From CAJBLF01 sp041675025 (GTDB lineage Bacteria; Patescibacteriota; Gracilibacteria; Absconditabacterales; Absconditicoccaceae): 64,000 bases of DNA. The translations under genes were made by a program, and so were the position numbers. The stretch spans positions 396,908-460,907 of the forward strand of contig JBAYUS010000001.1 of assembly GCA_041675025.1 (NCBI GenBank). Direction: 5' to 3'. The notes below the pieces were generated by a model. The model had not been told where the DNA came from. It did no database searches and worked only from the letters and a program-made list of their open reading frames with translations. This document shows, in pieces, positions 20,560 to 31,104 of the stretch. Each line of letters opens with the position of its first letter. Within the stretch, counting starts at the first letter, position 1.

Positions 20560-20637
20560 CAATTAAAATGGTTACAGGTCGAAGGTTACAAGTTATGAGT
20601 TGGAGGTTGTTATTTTTTATTTGCTCCCTGAAACCTG
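20560..20637. repeat. Dispersed GGTTACAGGTT-type repeat
   Basis: GGTTACAGGTCGAAGGTTACAAGTTATGAGTT... then CTCCCTGAAACCTGC; related text at 21585-21650 and 51098-51129. Noncoding. Confidence 0.5.
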
Positions 20638-21045
20638 CTACTTTTTACTATTTTCAAGTTTATTATTGAGTCATTTTCGTGCTTTTTCAAATTCATCTTG
20701 AATATACTTAATTGTATCTTTTTTTGTAAAATTTGCAATTTTTTTATCAATTTCTCAGATGCGATCCTTGGACAAAACTATGAATATCTTATAAAACACA
20801 TCATGTATAGGTAATTTTGCTAAATTATTATCTTGAATAGATTGCATAATTGCTCTTTTTATCATATGTCTCACTACCGCTCTTTTGGATAATTTAATAG
20901 TTACATGTGAAGAAATTTGATTGAACTTAATATTGGGATATTGTTTAATATAAAAAAATCCGAACAATTCTTGATTTTGATATTGTCTCTTTCTGGTAAT
21001 GAAGATTACGTCTTTTCCGGTTAAACGAAGTTTTTTTGCTAACAC
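20638..21045 (-). CDS. rnpA: Ribonuclease P protein component
   Basis: 135 aa protein subunit of RNase P, which matures tRNA 5' ends with RnpB RNA. The RNR-type motif appears as KLSKRAVVRHMIKRAIMQ, usually K-x-x-G-x-A-V-x-R-N-x-x-K-R; the glycine is serine/lysine-shifted and N is H. The N-terminus AKKLRLTGKDVIFI matches. No rnpB is recognisable nearby and rpmH, the usual neighbour, is at 59.7 kb, so the common rpmH-rnpA pair is split. Confidence 0.85.
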
Positions 21046-21073
21046 GACTACTATATAAATAATATAAAAAATA

Positions 21074-21556
21074 TTACATATTGATGAATTTCATTTTAGT
21101 TCATTCGACTATTCCATATTTTGCTGTGATTCCTGCATTGATTTCTAAGACGTAAGTTGCTCAGATTTCTGGATTATATATCGTACAAGGGTCGCTGATA
21201 CAAGGCTGAGCAGTCATGATTTTAACTACATGTAATGTATCATCTATTCGAAGCATATCTAATGGAATTAATGTATTTTTCATCCGAAAACTATAGAGAT
21301 CAGTCTTTGGAAAGATAAACAACATTCCAGCTTTTTCAGCCATATTTGTACGATTCATAAGTCCTAACTGATGTTCATCTGTCGTACGAGCCAATTCTAC
21401 CGTAAAACAATTTTCTCAACTACATATCTGTGGAACTGATTTTTTTTCGTGAATGTAATTGGAAATAATAAAATAACATATACCCAAAGAAAGGAATCAA
21501 ATCATGATCCAAATCCAAAAGATAGATTGTTTAAAAAAATTTCGTTTGTTTTTCAT
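21074..21556 (-). CDS. DUF192 domain protein, membrane-anchored
   Basis: 160 aa. An N-terminal transmembrane/signal segment (residues 10-32, IFWIWIMIGFLSLGICYF) precedes a DUF192 domain: ELARTTDEHQLGLMNRTNMAEKAGMLFIFP, then FRMKNTLIPLDMLRID and YVLEINAGITAKYGI. The family is widespread with unknown function. Three TGA glycines occur. The downstream gene rnpA is co-oriented, 28 nt away. Confidence 0.88.
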
Positions 21557-21584
21557 ATATAATTGGTTATCAACATAAACACCC

Positions 21585-21650
21585 AAGGAACAAGGAGCAA
21601 GTTTCAAAAACCTACAACTTTAAACTTGTATCCTGTAACTATTTTATTTG
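21585..21650. repeat. Dispersed ACAAGTTTC/CTTGTATCCTGTAAC repeat
   Basis: AAGGAGCAAGTTTCAAAAACCTACAACTT...AAACTTGTATCCTGTAACT, an inverse-oriented relative of the 20560 and 51098 elements. Confidence 0.45.
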
Positions 21651-21663
21651 TTATATATTTCTT

Positions 21664-22293
21664 ATGAAACGTTTATTGAAATATCTTGTAGCACTTCTGA
21701 TTGTGCTTGTTTGTGTATATAGTTTTTGGTTATGGTTGCAATATAAATGAGCTACTGTTATCAAACAAACAACTACTTCTATCATGACTGAGCTAGCAAA
21801 AATAGATAAATTGGAAACAGTGAGTAAAACTCTTACTAAAACTATCGAATGAGAACAGCAATTGGCCAATCTGATTCCAAATATAGGAATAGATCAAATC
21901 ATTGGTAGCCCACTCTTTGCAGATAAAATGATATTGGATGTAGAATGACAAATAAGTGCTGGATATATAATCAAAGACATAACTACTTGAGCGATCAAAG
22001 TATCTCGTGATGGAACTATTACTATAGTATTGGGAGAACCTGAAATATTCTGAATAACTCTTACAGGAACAACTAAAAGTACCACTCTCGGCATCGTAAC
22101 TCCACAAGATATAAAAATGGAGAATAAACTTAGAGAAAAGGCTGGAGAAATGATACTTCAAGAAGCATTAAGTGGAAATATTTTACAAGATGCAAAGAAT
22201 AATGCCCAAAATACTTTACAGAATCTATTCCTCACGGCTGGAATCCAAATAAAAGAAGTAATTATCAAAGGAACGGGCGATTTAGTACAATAA
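21664..22293 (+). CDS. DUF4230 domain protein, membrane-anchored
   Basis: 209 aa. One N-terminal membrane segment (about 5-25) precedes an extracytoplasmic domain of DUF4230 type: LETVSKTLTKTIEGEQ, LFADKMILDVEGQISAGYIIKDI, ITIVLGEPEIFGI. The family has no known function. A TATATA box lies 6 nt upstream of the ATG. It precedes the L9 gene by 111 nt. Confidence 0.78.
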
Positions 22294-22404
22294 GTTGATT
22301 TTCATTTGAAATCGATATAGGAATTCGTATATATTTCTCACGTGATTTTTTTATTTGTAAGAAATTCGCTAGATAGTAACCTTTTAATTATTGTTTATAT
22401 ACCA

Positions 22405-23067
22405 ATGCCAAGAAGAAAATTAGAAAACAAAACGATAGAAGTTATCCTTTTGTTAAACGACAAACATCTCGGAGAAAAGTTTGAAATCGTTAAAGTAAAA
22501 CCTATTTTTGCTAGAAATGTATTGTTACCAAAAAATATGGCTGTATTAGCAGATGCTAACAATAAAAATAAATTTGCTCAAAAAATGGCAGCTGCAGAAG
22601 TAGATAGAACAAAAAAAGCTTCTGGATTAGAAGATCTTTTTGGAAAACTTAATAATGATGAAGGTATTACTCTTATCAGAAAAGCTAATGCTGATGGAAC
22701 TCTCTACGCAAAGGTAGATGAAAATGATATTGCTGCAAAAATCAATGAAATATATAGCGTAGAAATTCAAGCTCATTATTTGAAGCTCAAGAAGAAAATC
22801 ACTGTTCTTGGAGATTTTACTGTTCCATTCCTTTATAAGGAACTAAAAAAAGATGTAGCAGTTAAAGTAATACAAGATCCTGAAGAAGCAGAAAAAATAG
22901 CTAAACATAAAGCTTCAAAAAATCCTCAAAAATATAGTGAATTGGAATCAGAAACAGGTAAGGTAGTAAAGAAAACAAGAGAAGAAGTAATGGTTGAAAA
23001 AGAAGCTGCAAGATTGGCTAAGAGAGAAGAAACAATCAAGAGATTGAAAGAAAAATTTAAGGACTAG
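22405..23067 (+). CDS. rplI: Ribosomal protein bL9
   Basis: 220 aa. The N-terminal domain has VILLLNDKHLGEKFEIVKVKPIFARNVLLPKNMAV, the rRNA-binding part of L9; the C-terminal domain has ADGTLYAKVDENDIAAKI. The family is usually ~150 aa; here a lysine/glutamate-rich helical extension of ~60 residues follows. The ATG at 22405 is chosen over an in-frame GTG further upstream because it gives the family N-terminus. No TGA glycines. A strong terminator follows. Confidence 0.92.
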   Translation: MPRRKLENKTIEVILLLNDKHLGEKFEIVKVKPIFARNVLLPKNMAVLADANNKNKFAQKMAAAEVDRTKKASGLEDLFGKLNNDEGITLIRKANADGTLYAKVDENDIAAKINEIYSVEIQAHYLKLKKKITVLGDFTVPFLYKELKKDVAVKVIQDPEEAEKIAKHKASKNPQKYSELESETGKVVKKTREEVMVEKEAARLAKREETIKRLKEKFKD

Positions 23068-23105
23068 AAGCATAACCATGTTTATATTTGAGACATCGTC
23101 GGTAT

Positions 23106-23134
23106 AGAAAAACTCACTTCGGTGAGTTTTTTTT
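23106..23134 (+). terminator. Terminator after rplI
   Basis: AAACTCAC-ttcg-GTGAGTTT with eight T residues. Confidence 0.88.
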
Positions 23135-23159
23135 AATTACAAATATTTTACTAAAAGAA

Positions 23160-23193
23160 AAAATTCCGAGGAAAAACTCTCGGAATTTTCTTT
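23160..23193 (-). terminator. Terminator of small basic protein gene
   Basis: AAAATTCCGAG/CTCGGAATTTT hairpin with T residues on both strands; it lies 20 nt beyond the stop of the minus-strand small gene. Confidence 0.75.
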
Positions 23194-23212
23194 TAACTAC
23201 ATCAGTTTAATA

Positions 23213-23422
23213 TTAAATTACTCCTATTCCATAAACACTAAACATACCAGCAACCTCACGATGAATGCTACGATTATTGTTAATTTCTTTTTTGTTTTCA
23301 AAGAAATTTTTATGTTTCTTTTTTGGAGATTTACTATTTGACGAAGCAATCTTCATTAATAGTTTTGTAATTCTAATGCGCTTTTTGCGCACACCTGTGA
23401 TGTTGTTTTTTTCTTCTTGCAT
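23213..23422 (-). CDS. Small basic protein, unknown
   Basis: 69 aa, rich in K, R, N and S (VRKKRIRITKLLMKIASSN, SPKKKHKNFF). It might bind nucleic acid, but I recognise no family. Support is its terminator and ATG preceded by an AT-rich region. A longer reading from 23476 is possible but adds tyrosine-rich sequence without support. No TGA codons. Confidence 0.5.
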   Translation of the reverse strand: MQEEKNNITGVRKKRIRITKLLMKIASSNSKSPKKKHKNFFENKKEINNNRSIHREVAGMFSVYGIGVI

Positions 23423-23564
23423 ATATTTTGTTTTTTTATTGAGTTGTGTGTATACATATATATGATATATTATCAACCCTAAATAATAAAATCTTCATGT
23501 TAGAGATGGATTTTGAGCTGAAAAAATATATATATTTACTATTTATTACTCACTAGGTGAAATT

Positions 23565-25121
23565 ATGTTATTCGAGTTACAATCATCATATCAACCAGCT
23601 GGAGATCAAATCAAAGCTATTGAGGAAATCAAGGCACTTTTTGAAAGTGGAAAAAATAAAGCTACCCTGCTCTGAGCTACAGGAACAGGAAAGACTTTTA
23701 CAATGGCGAATATGATTCAACACTTACAAAAGCCTACATTAATTATTTCTCATAATAAAACATTGGCTGCACAGCTTGCAACAGAGTTTAAATATTTTTT
23801 TCCTAATAATGCTGTCCATTACTTCGTATCGTATTTCGATTATTATCAACCAGAAAGTTATCTTCCAGCTCAAGGACTCTACATAGAAAAGGAAGCGACT
23901 ATCAACCAAGAAATCGAGATGTATAGACTTGCAACTATGGCATCCTTACTTTCTAGAAAAGATGTAATTGTTGTTGCATCGGCTTCATCACTATATGGAT
24001 TATGACAAAAAAGATTGTTTAAAGAAAATTGTTTACAATTTGAAGTTGGGAAACAATATAATTTCAAAGAATTAAAAAAACAACTTCTCCATATGCAGTA
24101 TAAACTCATCCTTTCAAAAATAGAACATGGGATGTTTGAATTTAAAGGAGATATTCTGGATATTTTCGCGAGTACAGAGAAATTCGTGTACAGACTCCAT
24201 TTCAATGAAGAGACCCTTGAATTAATTGAACTGAAAGACTCATTAACTTTTGAACATAAAGAAAATAAAAATAAAGTCATTCTTTGGCCAGCTACACAAT
24301 TTTTACAAGACATCTCTGATCTAGATACTATCATCGAACAAATGGATGCTGAAAAAAATCTTAGAGTTAAAGAATTTGAAAAACAATGAATGCTCGTAGA
24401 AGCAGAAAGAATCAAAAAAAGAGTAGAATATGATATCAGGATGATCAGAGAAACTTGATTTGTAAATGGTATCGAGAACTACTCACTCTATTTTGATAAT
24501 AGACTTCCTGGTGAACCACCAAATACTATTTTTGATTATTTTCCTGATGATTTTTTGTTGATTGTGGATGAATCACATATGACATTACCACAACTCAGAG
24601 CTATGCCATGAGGCGATAGATCAAGAAAAGCAAATCTTATAAAATATGGTTTTAGACTTCCTTCAGCGGTCGATCATAGACCATTAAGATTTGAAGAACT
24701 TGAATGAATTTTGTGACGAAAAGATTTGAAAGATATCGTTCTCGATCAAGCATTTGATATTAATTCTAATGTATCAAATACCCACGTAGAAATTTTCAAT
24801 AAATATAAAAAAATGAAAGAGGCACGTGGAGAAAATCAGTTAATGACGCTTGTTAAAAAACATAAGAAGGACACGAAATCTATTTTTTTATCAGCCACAC
24901 CATCAGAATATGAACTCAAATTGTCAGATAAAATTGTAGAACAAATTATCAGACCTACAGGACTTTTGGATCCGATTACTTATGTATATCCTAAATCATG
25001 AAACTATGATTCACTTATCCTCAGTATAGACACTTTGATTAAAAAGAAACCACACTTGAAAGAATTTATGGATGGATATAATTTGAAAGATGGTATAGAA
25101 GAAGTATTTAGTAATGATTAA
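23565..25121 (+). CDS. uvrB: UvrB-like protein lacking the second helicase domain
   Basis: 518 aa versus ~660-670 for UvrB, the damage-verification helicase of nucleotide excision repair. Present: Walker A ATGTGKT (38-44), SYFDYYQPESYLP and the beta-hairpin region, YRLATMASLL, SSLYGLG, the UvrA-binding domain 2, YSLYFDNRLPGEPP, DESH (335-338), GGDRSRK, LRFEEL, FLSATPSEYE, IIRPTGLLDP. The sequence then diverges and stops ~35 residues later. Helicase motifs IV, V and VI (LTKKMAE, LREGLDIPEV, QTIGRAARN in normal UvrB) and the C-terminal UvrC-binding motif are absent. RimO starts 6 nt later, so no remnant follows. An AGGTGA precedes the ATG, one of few SD-like sequences here. Confidence 0.88.
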
Positions 25122-25126
25122 AATCT

Positions 25127-26443
25127 ATGAAAAATATATTAAACTTCTCACTTATCAATTTATGATGCACCAAAAACCTGATTGATAGCCAGTATTTTCT
25201 TGGAAGACTTTTTGATATGAGTATAAAAACTCCTGAATATCAGTTAAATTATTTCACTGATCCTTTTGATACAAAGACAAATACAATATTTGTAAATACT
25301 TGTGGATTTATCTCTTCAGGAAGAGACGAAGCTGATACTACGGTGCGTAAACTTTTGAAAGCTGGGAAGACTGTTTACTTGCTCTGATGTGCAGTGCAGT
25401 ATTATAAGAAACTCACTCAAGAAGAGGGAATAAAAAACGTACATTATCTCTCACGAGGTGACTTGAATAAAGTAAATCTCAAAAATATCATACAATGATA
25501 TGATAGTAAAAATTACGGAGATTTTGAATTTGCGACAGGACCGAGAGTGTATACCAATCTAGAACAAAAGTTTGAATATCTCAAAATCGCTGAATGATGT
25601 GACAATAAATGTACCTTTTGTATTATCCCAGCTATCAGATGAAAACAGCAATCACTTACGATAGAAAAAATAATCACGGAAGCAAAAAATATGATTGCCA
25701 ATGGCATCAAAGAAATGATCCTTATCGCTCAAGATACAACGAGATACGGAACTGATCTTTATGGAAAGCCACAATTATTGGAATTGTTAAAAAAATTAGA
25801 CAAAGTAAAGTGAAACTTTACGTATAGACTCCTCTATCTCTATCCAGATATTGTAACCTTAAATCAAGTCAAAGAATTGAAAAAATTGAAAAAATTTTTA
25901 CCATATTTTGATGTCCCATTACAACATATTAGTTCACCGGTCTTGAAAAAAATGGGAAGATTTTACGATGAATGATATATTGCAAAATTTTTGGATCAGA
26001 TTAAAAAAATATTTCCTGTGAGATATATTAGAACAAATCTTATCATCGGATTCCCCGGAGAAACGAAAGAAGATTTTGATAAACTTGTGAAATTCGTGGA
26101 TGAAACAAAATTTGATAATATAGCACTTTTTGAATATCACGATGAGCCGATGGCTGCTTCGAGCAAATTGCCAAATAAGGTTGATGATTATGAAATCAGA
26201 ACGAGATTTACAAAACTCAGGCAGTTAGTAAACAGACAATTACTTGAACACGAAGCAACAAGAAAATGAAAAGAAGAAATCGGATATATTATGGAAATCG
26301 ATAAATGAATTTTTGTCGTTAGACCACAATTACATTGTCCTGAAATTGATGCCTATGATGAAATTACAATAAAAAAAATTATAGGAACTTTTGAAGACAA
26401 AACTGAATTAGAAATCTGAGATAAAATCATCTATACGGTATAA
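25127..26443 (+). CDS. rimO: Ribosomal protein S12 methylthiotransferase RimO-like
   Basis: 438 aa MiaB/RimO-type radical SAM methylthiotransferase. The N-terminal cluster domain has SLINLGCTKNLIDSQYFLG (C14) and VNTCGFI; the radical-SAM motif is C158-x3-C162-x2-C165 in AEGCDNKCTFCIIPAIRG, then QDTTRYG, LLYLYPD, FDVPLQHIS and TNLIIGFPGET. QDTxxYG and LQHIS with LYLYP favour RimO over MiaB. Glycines of LGC, EGC and IRG are TGA-coded. A short C-terminal TRAM-like beta domain follows. RimO adds a methylthio group to an aspartate of S12. It is 5 nt after uvrB. Confidence 0.9.
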
Positions 26444-26504
26444 AATTATAGCTTGAAAAGCCATATAGCTTTCATACACTGAAAGTGACTTTATTTTTTC
26501 ATAT

Positions 26505-27389
26505 ATGAAAATGGTCCTCACTCCAGAGCTACAAACTCTTGTAGATGCCTTACAACATGAAAAAATCGTAGTATTGCTTGCACCAAGCTTCCCAGTAGAT
26601 TTCATTTATCCTGATATCATTCTTGATCTTAAGATGATTAGCGTAGAAAAAACCGTGGAATTGACGTATGCAGCCAAACTCATCAATATGGAATACGAGA
26701 AAATCCTCAAAGAGAATCCAGATAAAAGATATATTTGTCCTAACTGCCCTACCGTTGTGAAAATGATTGAGTTTAAATATCCCGAACTGAAAGAATTTAT
26801 TATCGATGTAGCCTCACCTATGATCATCATGGATAGATTTGTAAAGAAAGAATATGGACCAGATCATAAGACATTATTTATAGGACCGTGTCTTGCGAAG
26901 AAAATGGAGGCGAAAGAATATGAGATTAATTATGCGATTACATTTAAAGAACTTCAAGATATTTTTATACATAACAAAGAAAATAATATCACACCGAAAG
27001 AATTCACTTATTCCGTGACCGAAGATGGTACACCAGATTTTGATAAGTTTTATAATGATTATACTAAGGTCTATCCACTTACTTGATGAGTTGCTGATAG
27101 TTTACACGTGAAAGGCATCATAGATAAATCACAAATACTCGTCGTCGATGGACCAACACATCTCGATGCAGGATTCCAAGAATTTAAAAATAATCCTAAT
27201 ATCAAATTTCTTGATATCCTTGCTTGTGAATGATGATGTATCGGTGGCCCTGGAATGATATCGAAAGAACCTTTGGAAGTTAGAAAACAAAAAGTACTCG
27301 ATTATAAACACTACTGTAAAAAAGATAAAATCTGATCCAAACTCGGCAAGTTTGAATACGCTGATGGTCTTAATTTAACAAGAAAATAA
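26505..27389 (+). CDS. Stand-alone [FeFe]-hydrogenase-like H-cluster domain protein
   Basis: 294 aa, homologous to the large-subunit C-terminal domain of iron-only hydrogenase: VVLLAPSFPVDF (family APAxxxEF), NCPTVVKMIEFKYPEL, VASPMI, LFIGPCLAKKMEA, and LACEGGCIGGPG. The four cluster-binding cysteines appear as C81, C129, C241 and C245. The cysteine used for proton relay in hydrogenases, immediately before the C81 equivalent, is Asn80, so H2 catalysis is doubtful. There are no N-terminal ferredoxin domains. A sensory, electron-transfer or Fe-S role is inferred. GG pairs at 194-195 and 243-244 are TGA-coded. No HydEFG is visible in the window. Confidence 0.8.
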
Positions 27390-27480
27390 AATAATTTTAT
27401 TATTCTAATCTTCATAAAACTAAGGTAAAATACCTAGTAATTGTTATATCCTTCATTACACTTTTCCTACGACAGACAGA

Positions 27481-27509
27481 TTCAGAATGATATTATTTTA
27501 ATGTATAAT
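27481..27509 (+). promoter_or_regulatory. hemW promoter
   Basis: TTCAGA (27481-27486), a 17-nt spacer and TATAAT (27504-27509), only 7 nt before the ATG at 27517. This fits a leaderless mRNA. Confidence 0.55.
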
Positions 27510-27516
27510 TTTTTAT

Positions 27517-28677
27517 ATGATAAGTTTATATATCCATATACCCTTTTGTACTAGTAGATGCAGTTATTGCTCGTTTAATACTATGTCAATCGATTCTTCT
27601 GATATCATAATAGATGAATATATCTTAGCATTAAAGAAAGAAATTGATCATTATGCAAATACACTCACTGATAAATCACTCAAAACATTATATTTCTGAG
27701 GAGGAACTCCAGGTAAGATATGAATTACAAGAATGATCGATATCATCGAATATATCCATACTAAATTTGATTTAGAAGATTTGGGTGAATTAAGTATAGA
27801 ACTCAACCCTTATCCTGAAGAGGAAGTCTTAGACTTTGTGAAAACATTGAATAAAAAATATCCAAAAATCTCTAGACTAAGATATAGTTTTGGTATCCAA
27901 AGTTTCGATGACGAAGTCTTAAAAACCGTAGGCAGAGCTTACTCTTTTTCAGGTATTGTTGATTTTCTAAGAACACTTGTCACACTCAAACAAGACAATA
28001 ATGTCTTTAATTTTGATTTTATTGCTTTTGGTAAATTTCAGGTCAGCAAGAATGGTTTTAAACAACTCTGGCATGAATTTAAGCGTGAGTTTTTTAAAAA
28101 GTTTTTGGCAAGCGGATATATCGATAGTATTTCTTTATATACATTAGAAAATATTGCTCATAAACCTTGTGATAAAATCTATTATGGAACTGATGAAGAA
28201 ATTATGGAAGAATTTCTATTACTAAAAAATATAATCGAAGAAGAAGGATTTATTAGATACGAAATCTCTAATTTTGCCAGAGCCGGTAAAACTTCAATCC
28301 ACAATATGGTCTATTGGAATATGGAACCCTATATCGGACTCTGAATTTCAGCTTCTTCGTTTTTCTGAAATAAACGTCGAACAAATATCTGAGATATTAA
28401 ACAATATATTGAATGAAATCGAATTGCCGAAAAAGATGTCCAGATATTAAATGAATCAGATTTATTAATTGAAGAATTTTTTCTCAGATTAAGAACCAGA
28501 GAAGGAATCGCTAACTTTGAAAAATTTATTCCTCTTCTCGTACCGACATATAAATCCCTTTTGAAAACCTATATGAAAGAATGATTGATTGAATTCGACG
28601 AAACTAAACTCAGACTCACCGATGAATGAATGAATGTATATAATAGTATAATCACTGATTTATTACAAAAAATTTAA
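27517..28677 (+). CDS. hemW: HemW-like radical SAM protein
   Basis: 386 aa. YIHIPFC11TSRC15SYC18 is the HemW/HemN-type radical SAM motif C-x3-C-x2-C. Then LYFGGGTPGKI (GG codons TGA), LSIELNPYP, RYSFGIQSFDD, SISLYTLENIAHKPC, YEISNFARAG and HNMVYWNMEPYIGLGISASSF follow; HNxxYW is characteristic of HemW. The C-terminal winged domain has EFFLRLRTREGI. HemW is a heme chaperone; true coproporphyrinogen oxidase (HemN) usually has an extra N-terminal part missing here. No heme pathway gene is nearby. Confidence 0.87.
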
Positions 28678-28690
28678 TTATCATTTTGCT

Positions 28691-29128
28691 ATGACAGACA
28701 AAAAAGCTCGTATAAAAAAACATATACACAAAAAACTTTCTAAGAAAATGAAAATCTATTTTGTATTTTCTCTTATAATGATTGGTATTGTGGTATATGA
28801 AATCATTACGACGGGACTCAATCCCCTTCTTGCACTTGGAATCCGATGAATTGGGTTAATAGCATGATTTTTCATGTCTCGTATGTTCCAGATTTATCGA
28901 CATATAGAAGAGCAGGTTGTAACATCACGCGTTGATAAAATCGGATGAATAATTTTGTGAATATATATAATATTTTCCTTTTCAAGACGCTATCTTGTCG
29001 GTCTTTTTTTCGAACATTCTTTAGTTTTTGTGATTACATTTTCATTGGTGGCGGGCATTATGATTGGAAGATTTTTATGAATGAGAGATACTATCATAAA
29101 GATACTAAAAAAACAGGAAATAATATAA
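28691..29128 (+). CDS. Four-helix membrane protein, unknown
   Basis: 145 aa. A lysine-rich N-terminus (KARIKKHIHKKLSKKMK) precedes four hydrophobic helices with the loop SRMFQIYRHIEEQVVTSRVDKIG. Family not recognised; the repeated I-G-x-x-L-G pattern resembles CcdC-like proteins only loosely. Five TGA glycines, all in or near helices. It is 13 nt after hemW, so likely the same transcript, which ends at the terminator at 29186. Confidence 0.65.
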
Positions 29129-29183
29129 GAAATCTTAAATAGTATTGCAAATACGGTTCAAAAGTATATCTTAAATATAACCT

Positions 29184-29214
29184 TAATAAGATAACAAGAT
29201 TATCTTATTTTTTA
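29184..29214 (+). terminator. Terminator of hemW transcript
   Basis: ATAAGATAA-caaga-TTATCTTAT followed by six T residues. Confidence 0.8.
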
Positions 29215-29231
29215 TTTACTCAAAAAACATC

Positions 29232-30260
29232 ATGAAATTAGATGGAAAAAGTATCCAAGCTGCAATCATGGCACTTGTAGATGATTATAAATTCGATCCC
29301 TACCAAGTTCTTGAGATTGTAAAATCATGAATCAAATCTGGATTTAAAAAAGATTATCCTCAATACAAAAAATCTGACATTATCGTAAACATCGAAAACG
29401 ATGGAACAGTAACTATATATAGAGAACTTGAAGTATCTAAAGAAGTTGAAGACGATGAAATTCAAATTACACTTGCTAATGCAAAAAAAATCAGAAAGGA
29501 TGTGACTATGTGAGAAAAATTATTGATCAATGTAACTCCTAAAACACTTGAACTTTCAAGAATCGCTGCTCAATCTGCTGGTCAGACTATCAAACAAAGT
29601 TTGAAAGCCATCGAAAGAGAAAGATTTTACGAGAAATTTCAAAACAAACAGGGAGAATTATTGAAAGCTAGAGTTATTAGAGTACATGCTGATAGTATAA
29701 TCCTTGATATTGAAGGAACGGCTGTAGTATTACAACCAGATGGACAAATTCCAAATAGAATGTATGAACCAGGTGAAGAAATATTTGTACTTTTGAAACA
29801 AATTTCTAAAGGACAAGGTGGTATTGTTCTTGAAATTACTCAATCTACTACTGAATATATCGAAGCTATCTTAAGAAAAATTGTACCAGAACTCGAAGAA
29901 GGTATTGTAGCTATTGAAAAAATCGTGAGAATTCCTGGAAAAAGAACAAAAATCATCGTATATTCCAATGAAGAAAAAGTTGATCCTGTTGGAGTAATGG
30001 TAGGAAGTAGATGAGATAGAATTAATACTGTACTTTCACTTCTTGATGGAGAAAAAATAGATTTCGTTGAAGATAGTGATGATCCAGTTCAATTAATCAA
30101 AAATTGTCTTAAACCAGCACAAATAGGTAATGTAGAAATTATTGATAACAAAGCTATCGTGACTATGGAAGAAAATCAGAAAGCACTAGCAATCGGTAAA
30201 TGAGCATCTAATGTAAAATTAGCAACTCAACTTACTGGATATCAGATAGAAATTAGATAG
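29232..30260 (+). CDS. nusA: Transcription termination/antitermination factor NusA
   Basis: 342 aa. The N-terminal RNAP-binding domain is residues ~1-95, the S1 domain ~130-200 (GELLKARVIRVHADSIILDIEGT), KH1/KH2 ~205-342 with IVPELEEGIVAIEKIVRIPGKRTKIIVYS, DPVGVMVGSRGDRI and AIGKGASNVKLATQLTGYQIEI. Glycines in GSRG and GKG loops are TGA codons. No C-terminal acidic repeats, normal for most bacteria. rimP, rbfA and infB, its usual neighbours, are absent, so it stands alone with its own terminator. Confidence 0.95.
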
Positions 30261-30272
30261 AAATATATTATG

Positions 30273-30299
30273 AAAAATCGCCTTAATTGGTGATTTTTT
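30273..30299 (+). terminator. Terminator after nusA
   Basis: AAAAATCgCC-ttaa-GGtGATTTTTT hairpin with a U-run, just past the nusA stop. Confidence 0.75.
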
Positions 30300-30389
30300 C
30301 ATTTATTTAAAATAACATAAAAATACTATTTGCAAAAAAGTAGAGTTTTGAATATAATATACATATATTTATTCATATTATACACTATC

Positions 30390-31088
30390 ATGGGCATAGA
30401 ACATTATATCATACCAGATTTATCTAGTCCAGAATGACTAGAACAATATCTTAATAATATAAAACATAATGTTGCAGATATTTTAAAATGGAAAAACCCT
30501 GAAACACAAAATCAGGATTCTAAAAACGAATGGTTAGATGAATTTTCTGATATGTTTAAAAAAATAGATAGATTGAAAAACACTACACTTTCATCAAAAG
30601 ATCAAGAGTTTCTTATTCTTATATGAAGATATTATGATATTGTAGCAAACAAACCCGAATTAAAACCTATAGATTATAAAAATTATTTACGCATAGTAAG
30701 GGATGAATTATGAGTTTTTTATCTTAGCTGTGTATTGGATAATACTTATGATATTACAAAAAACCCACTCAATATTTCTCTTTCAGATATCCTAAAAGTA
30801 TGTACCTTTGTGGGTAAAAAATTTAAAGATAAAGATGGAAAAATAGACTGGGAGACATATTTTAACACCTATGGTATGGGAGGTAATTTAAAACTTATAG
30901 AACTCTTGGAAGATGCCAAGGAAAAGATTCCTCATTTCAAAAAATGATATGTAAATATACCACTCTTACTTAAAATTTTTGATCTCAGTGATGAGCTCAG
31001 TAAGGATGTTTTTGATTATATGCTCTTAAATCATTTATGATATACTAAAGCAGAAATTGTTGCTATCCATAAAAATTATACATGATAA
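30390..31088 (+). CDS. Hypothetical protein
   Basis: 232 aa, soluble and mostly alpha-helical, with six internal TGA glycines. I recognise no family. The middle contains DNTYDITKNPLNISLSDIL and FKDKDGKIDWETYFNTYG, which looks weakly like an EF-hand loop (DKDGKIDWETY), but a single loop is not enough to claim calcium binding. The last residue before TAA is a TGA glycine. A TATTAT box lies 8 nt before the ATG. It is convergent with mutL, whose stop is only 17 nt away. Confidence 0.7.
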
Positions 31089-31098
31089 ATATCATGTA
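31079..31098. terminator. Hairpin between convergent genes
   Basis: TACATGATaaatATCATGTA is a perfect stem between the hypothetical and mutL 3' ends. No strong T-run, so terminator function is tentative. Confidence 0.4.
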
Positions 31099-31104
31099 TC
31101 TCAA

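Noticed and set aside
23879..24415. Long minus-strand ORF inside uvrB
   Set aside because: It is antisense to strongly conserved UvrB sequence and has serine/leucine-rich shadow composition.
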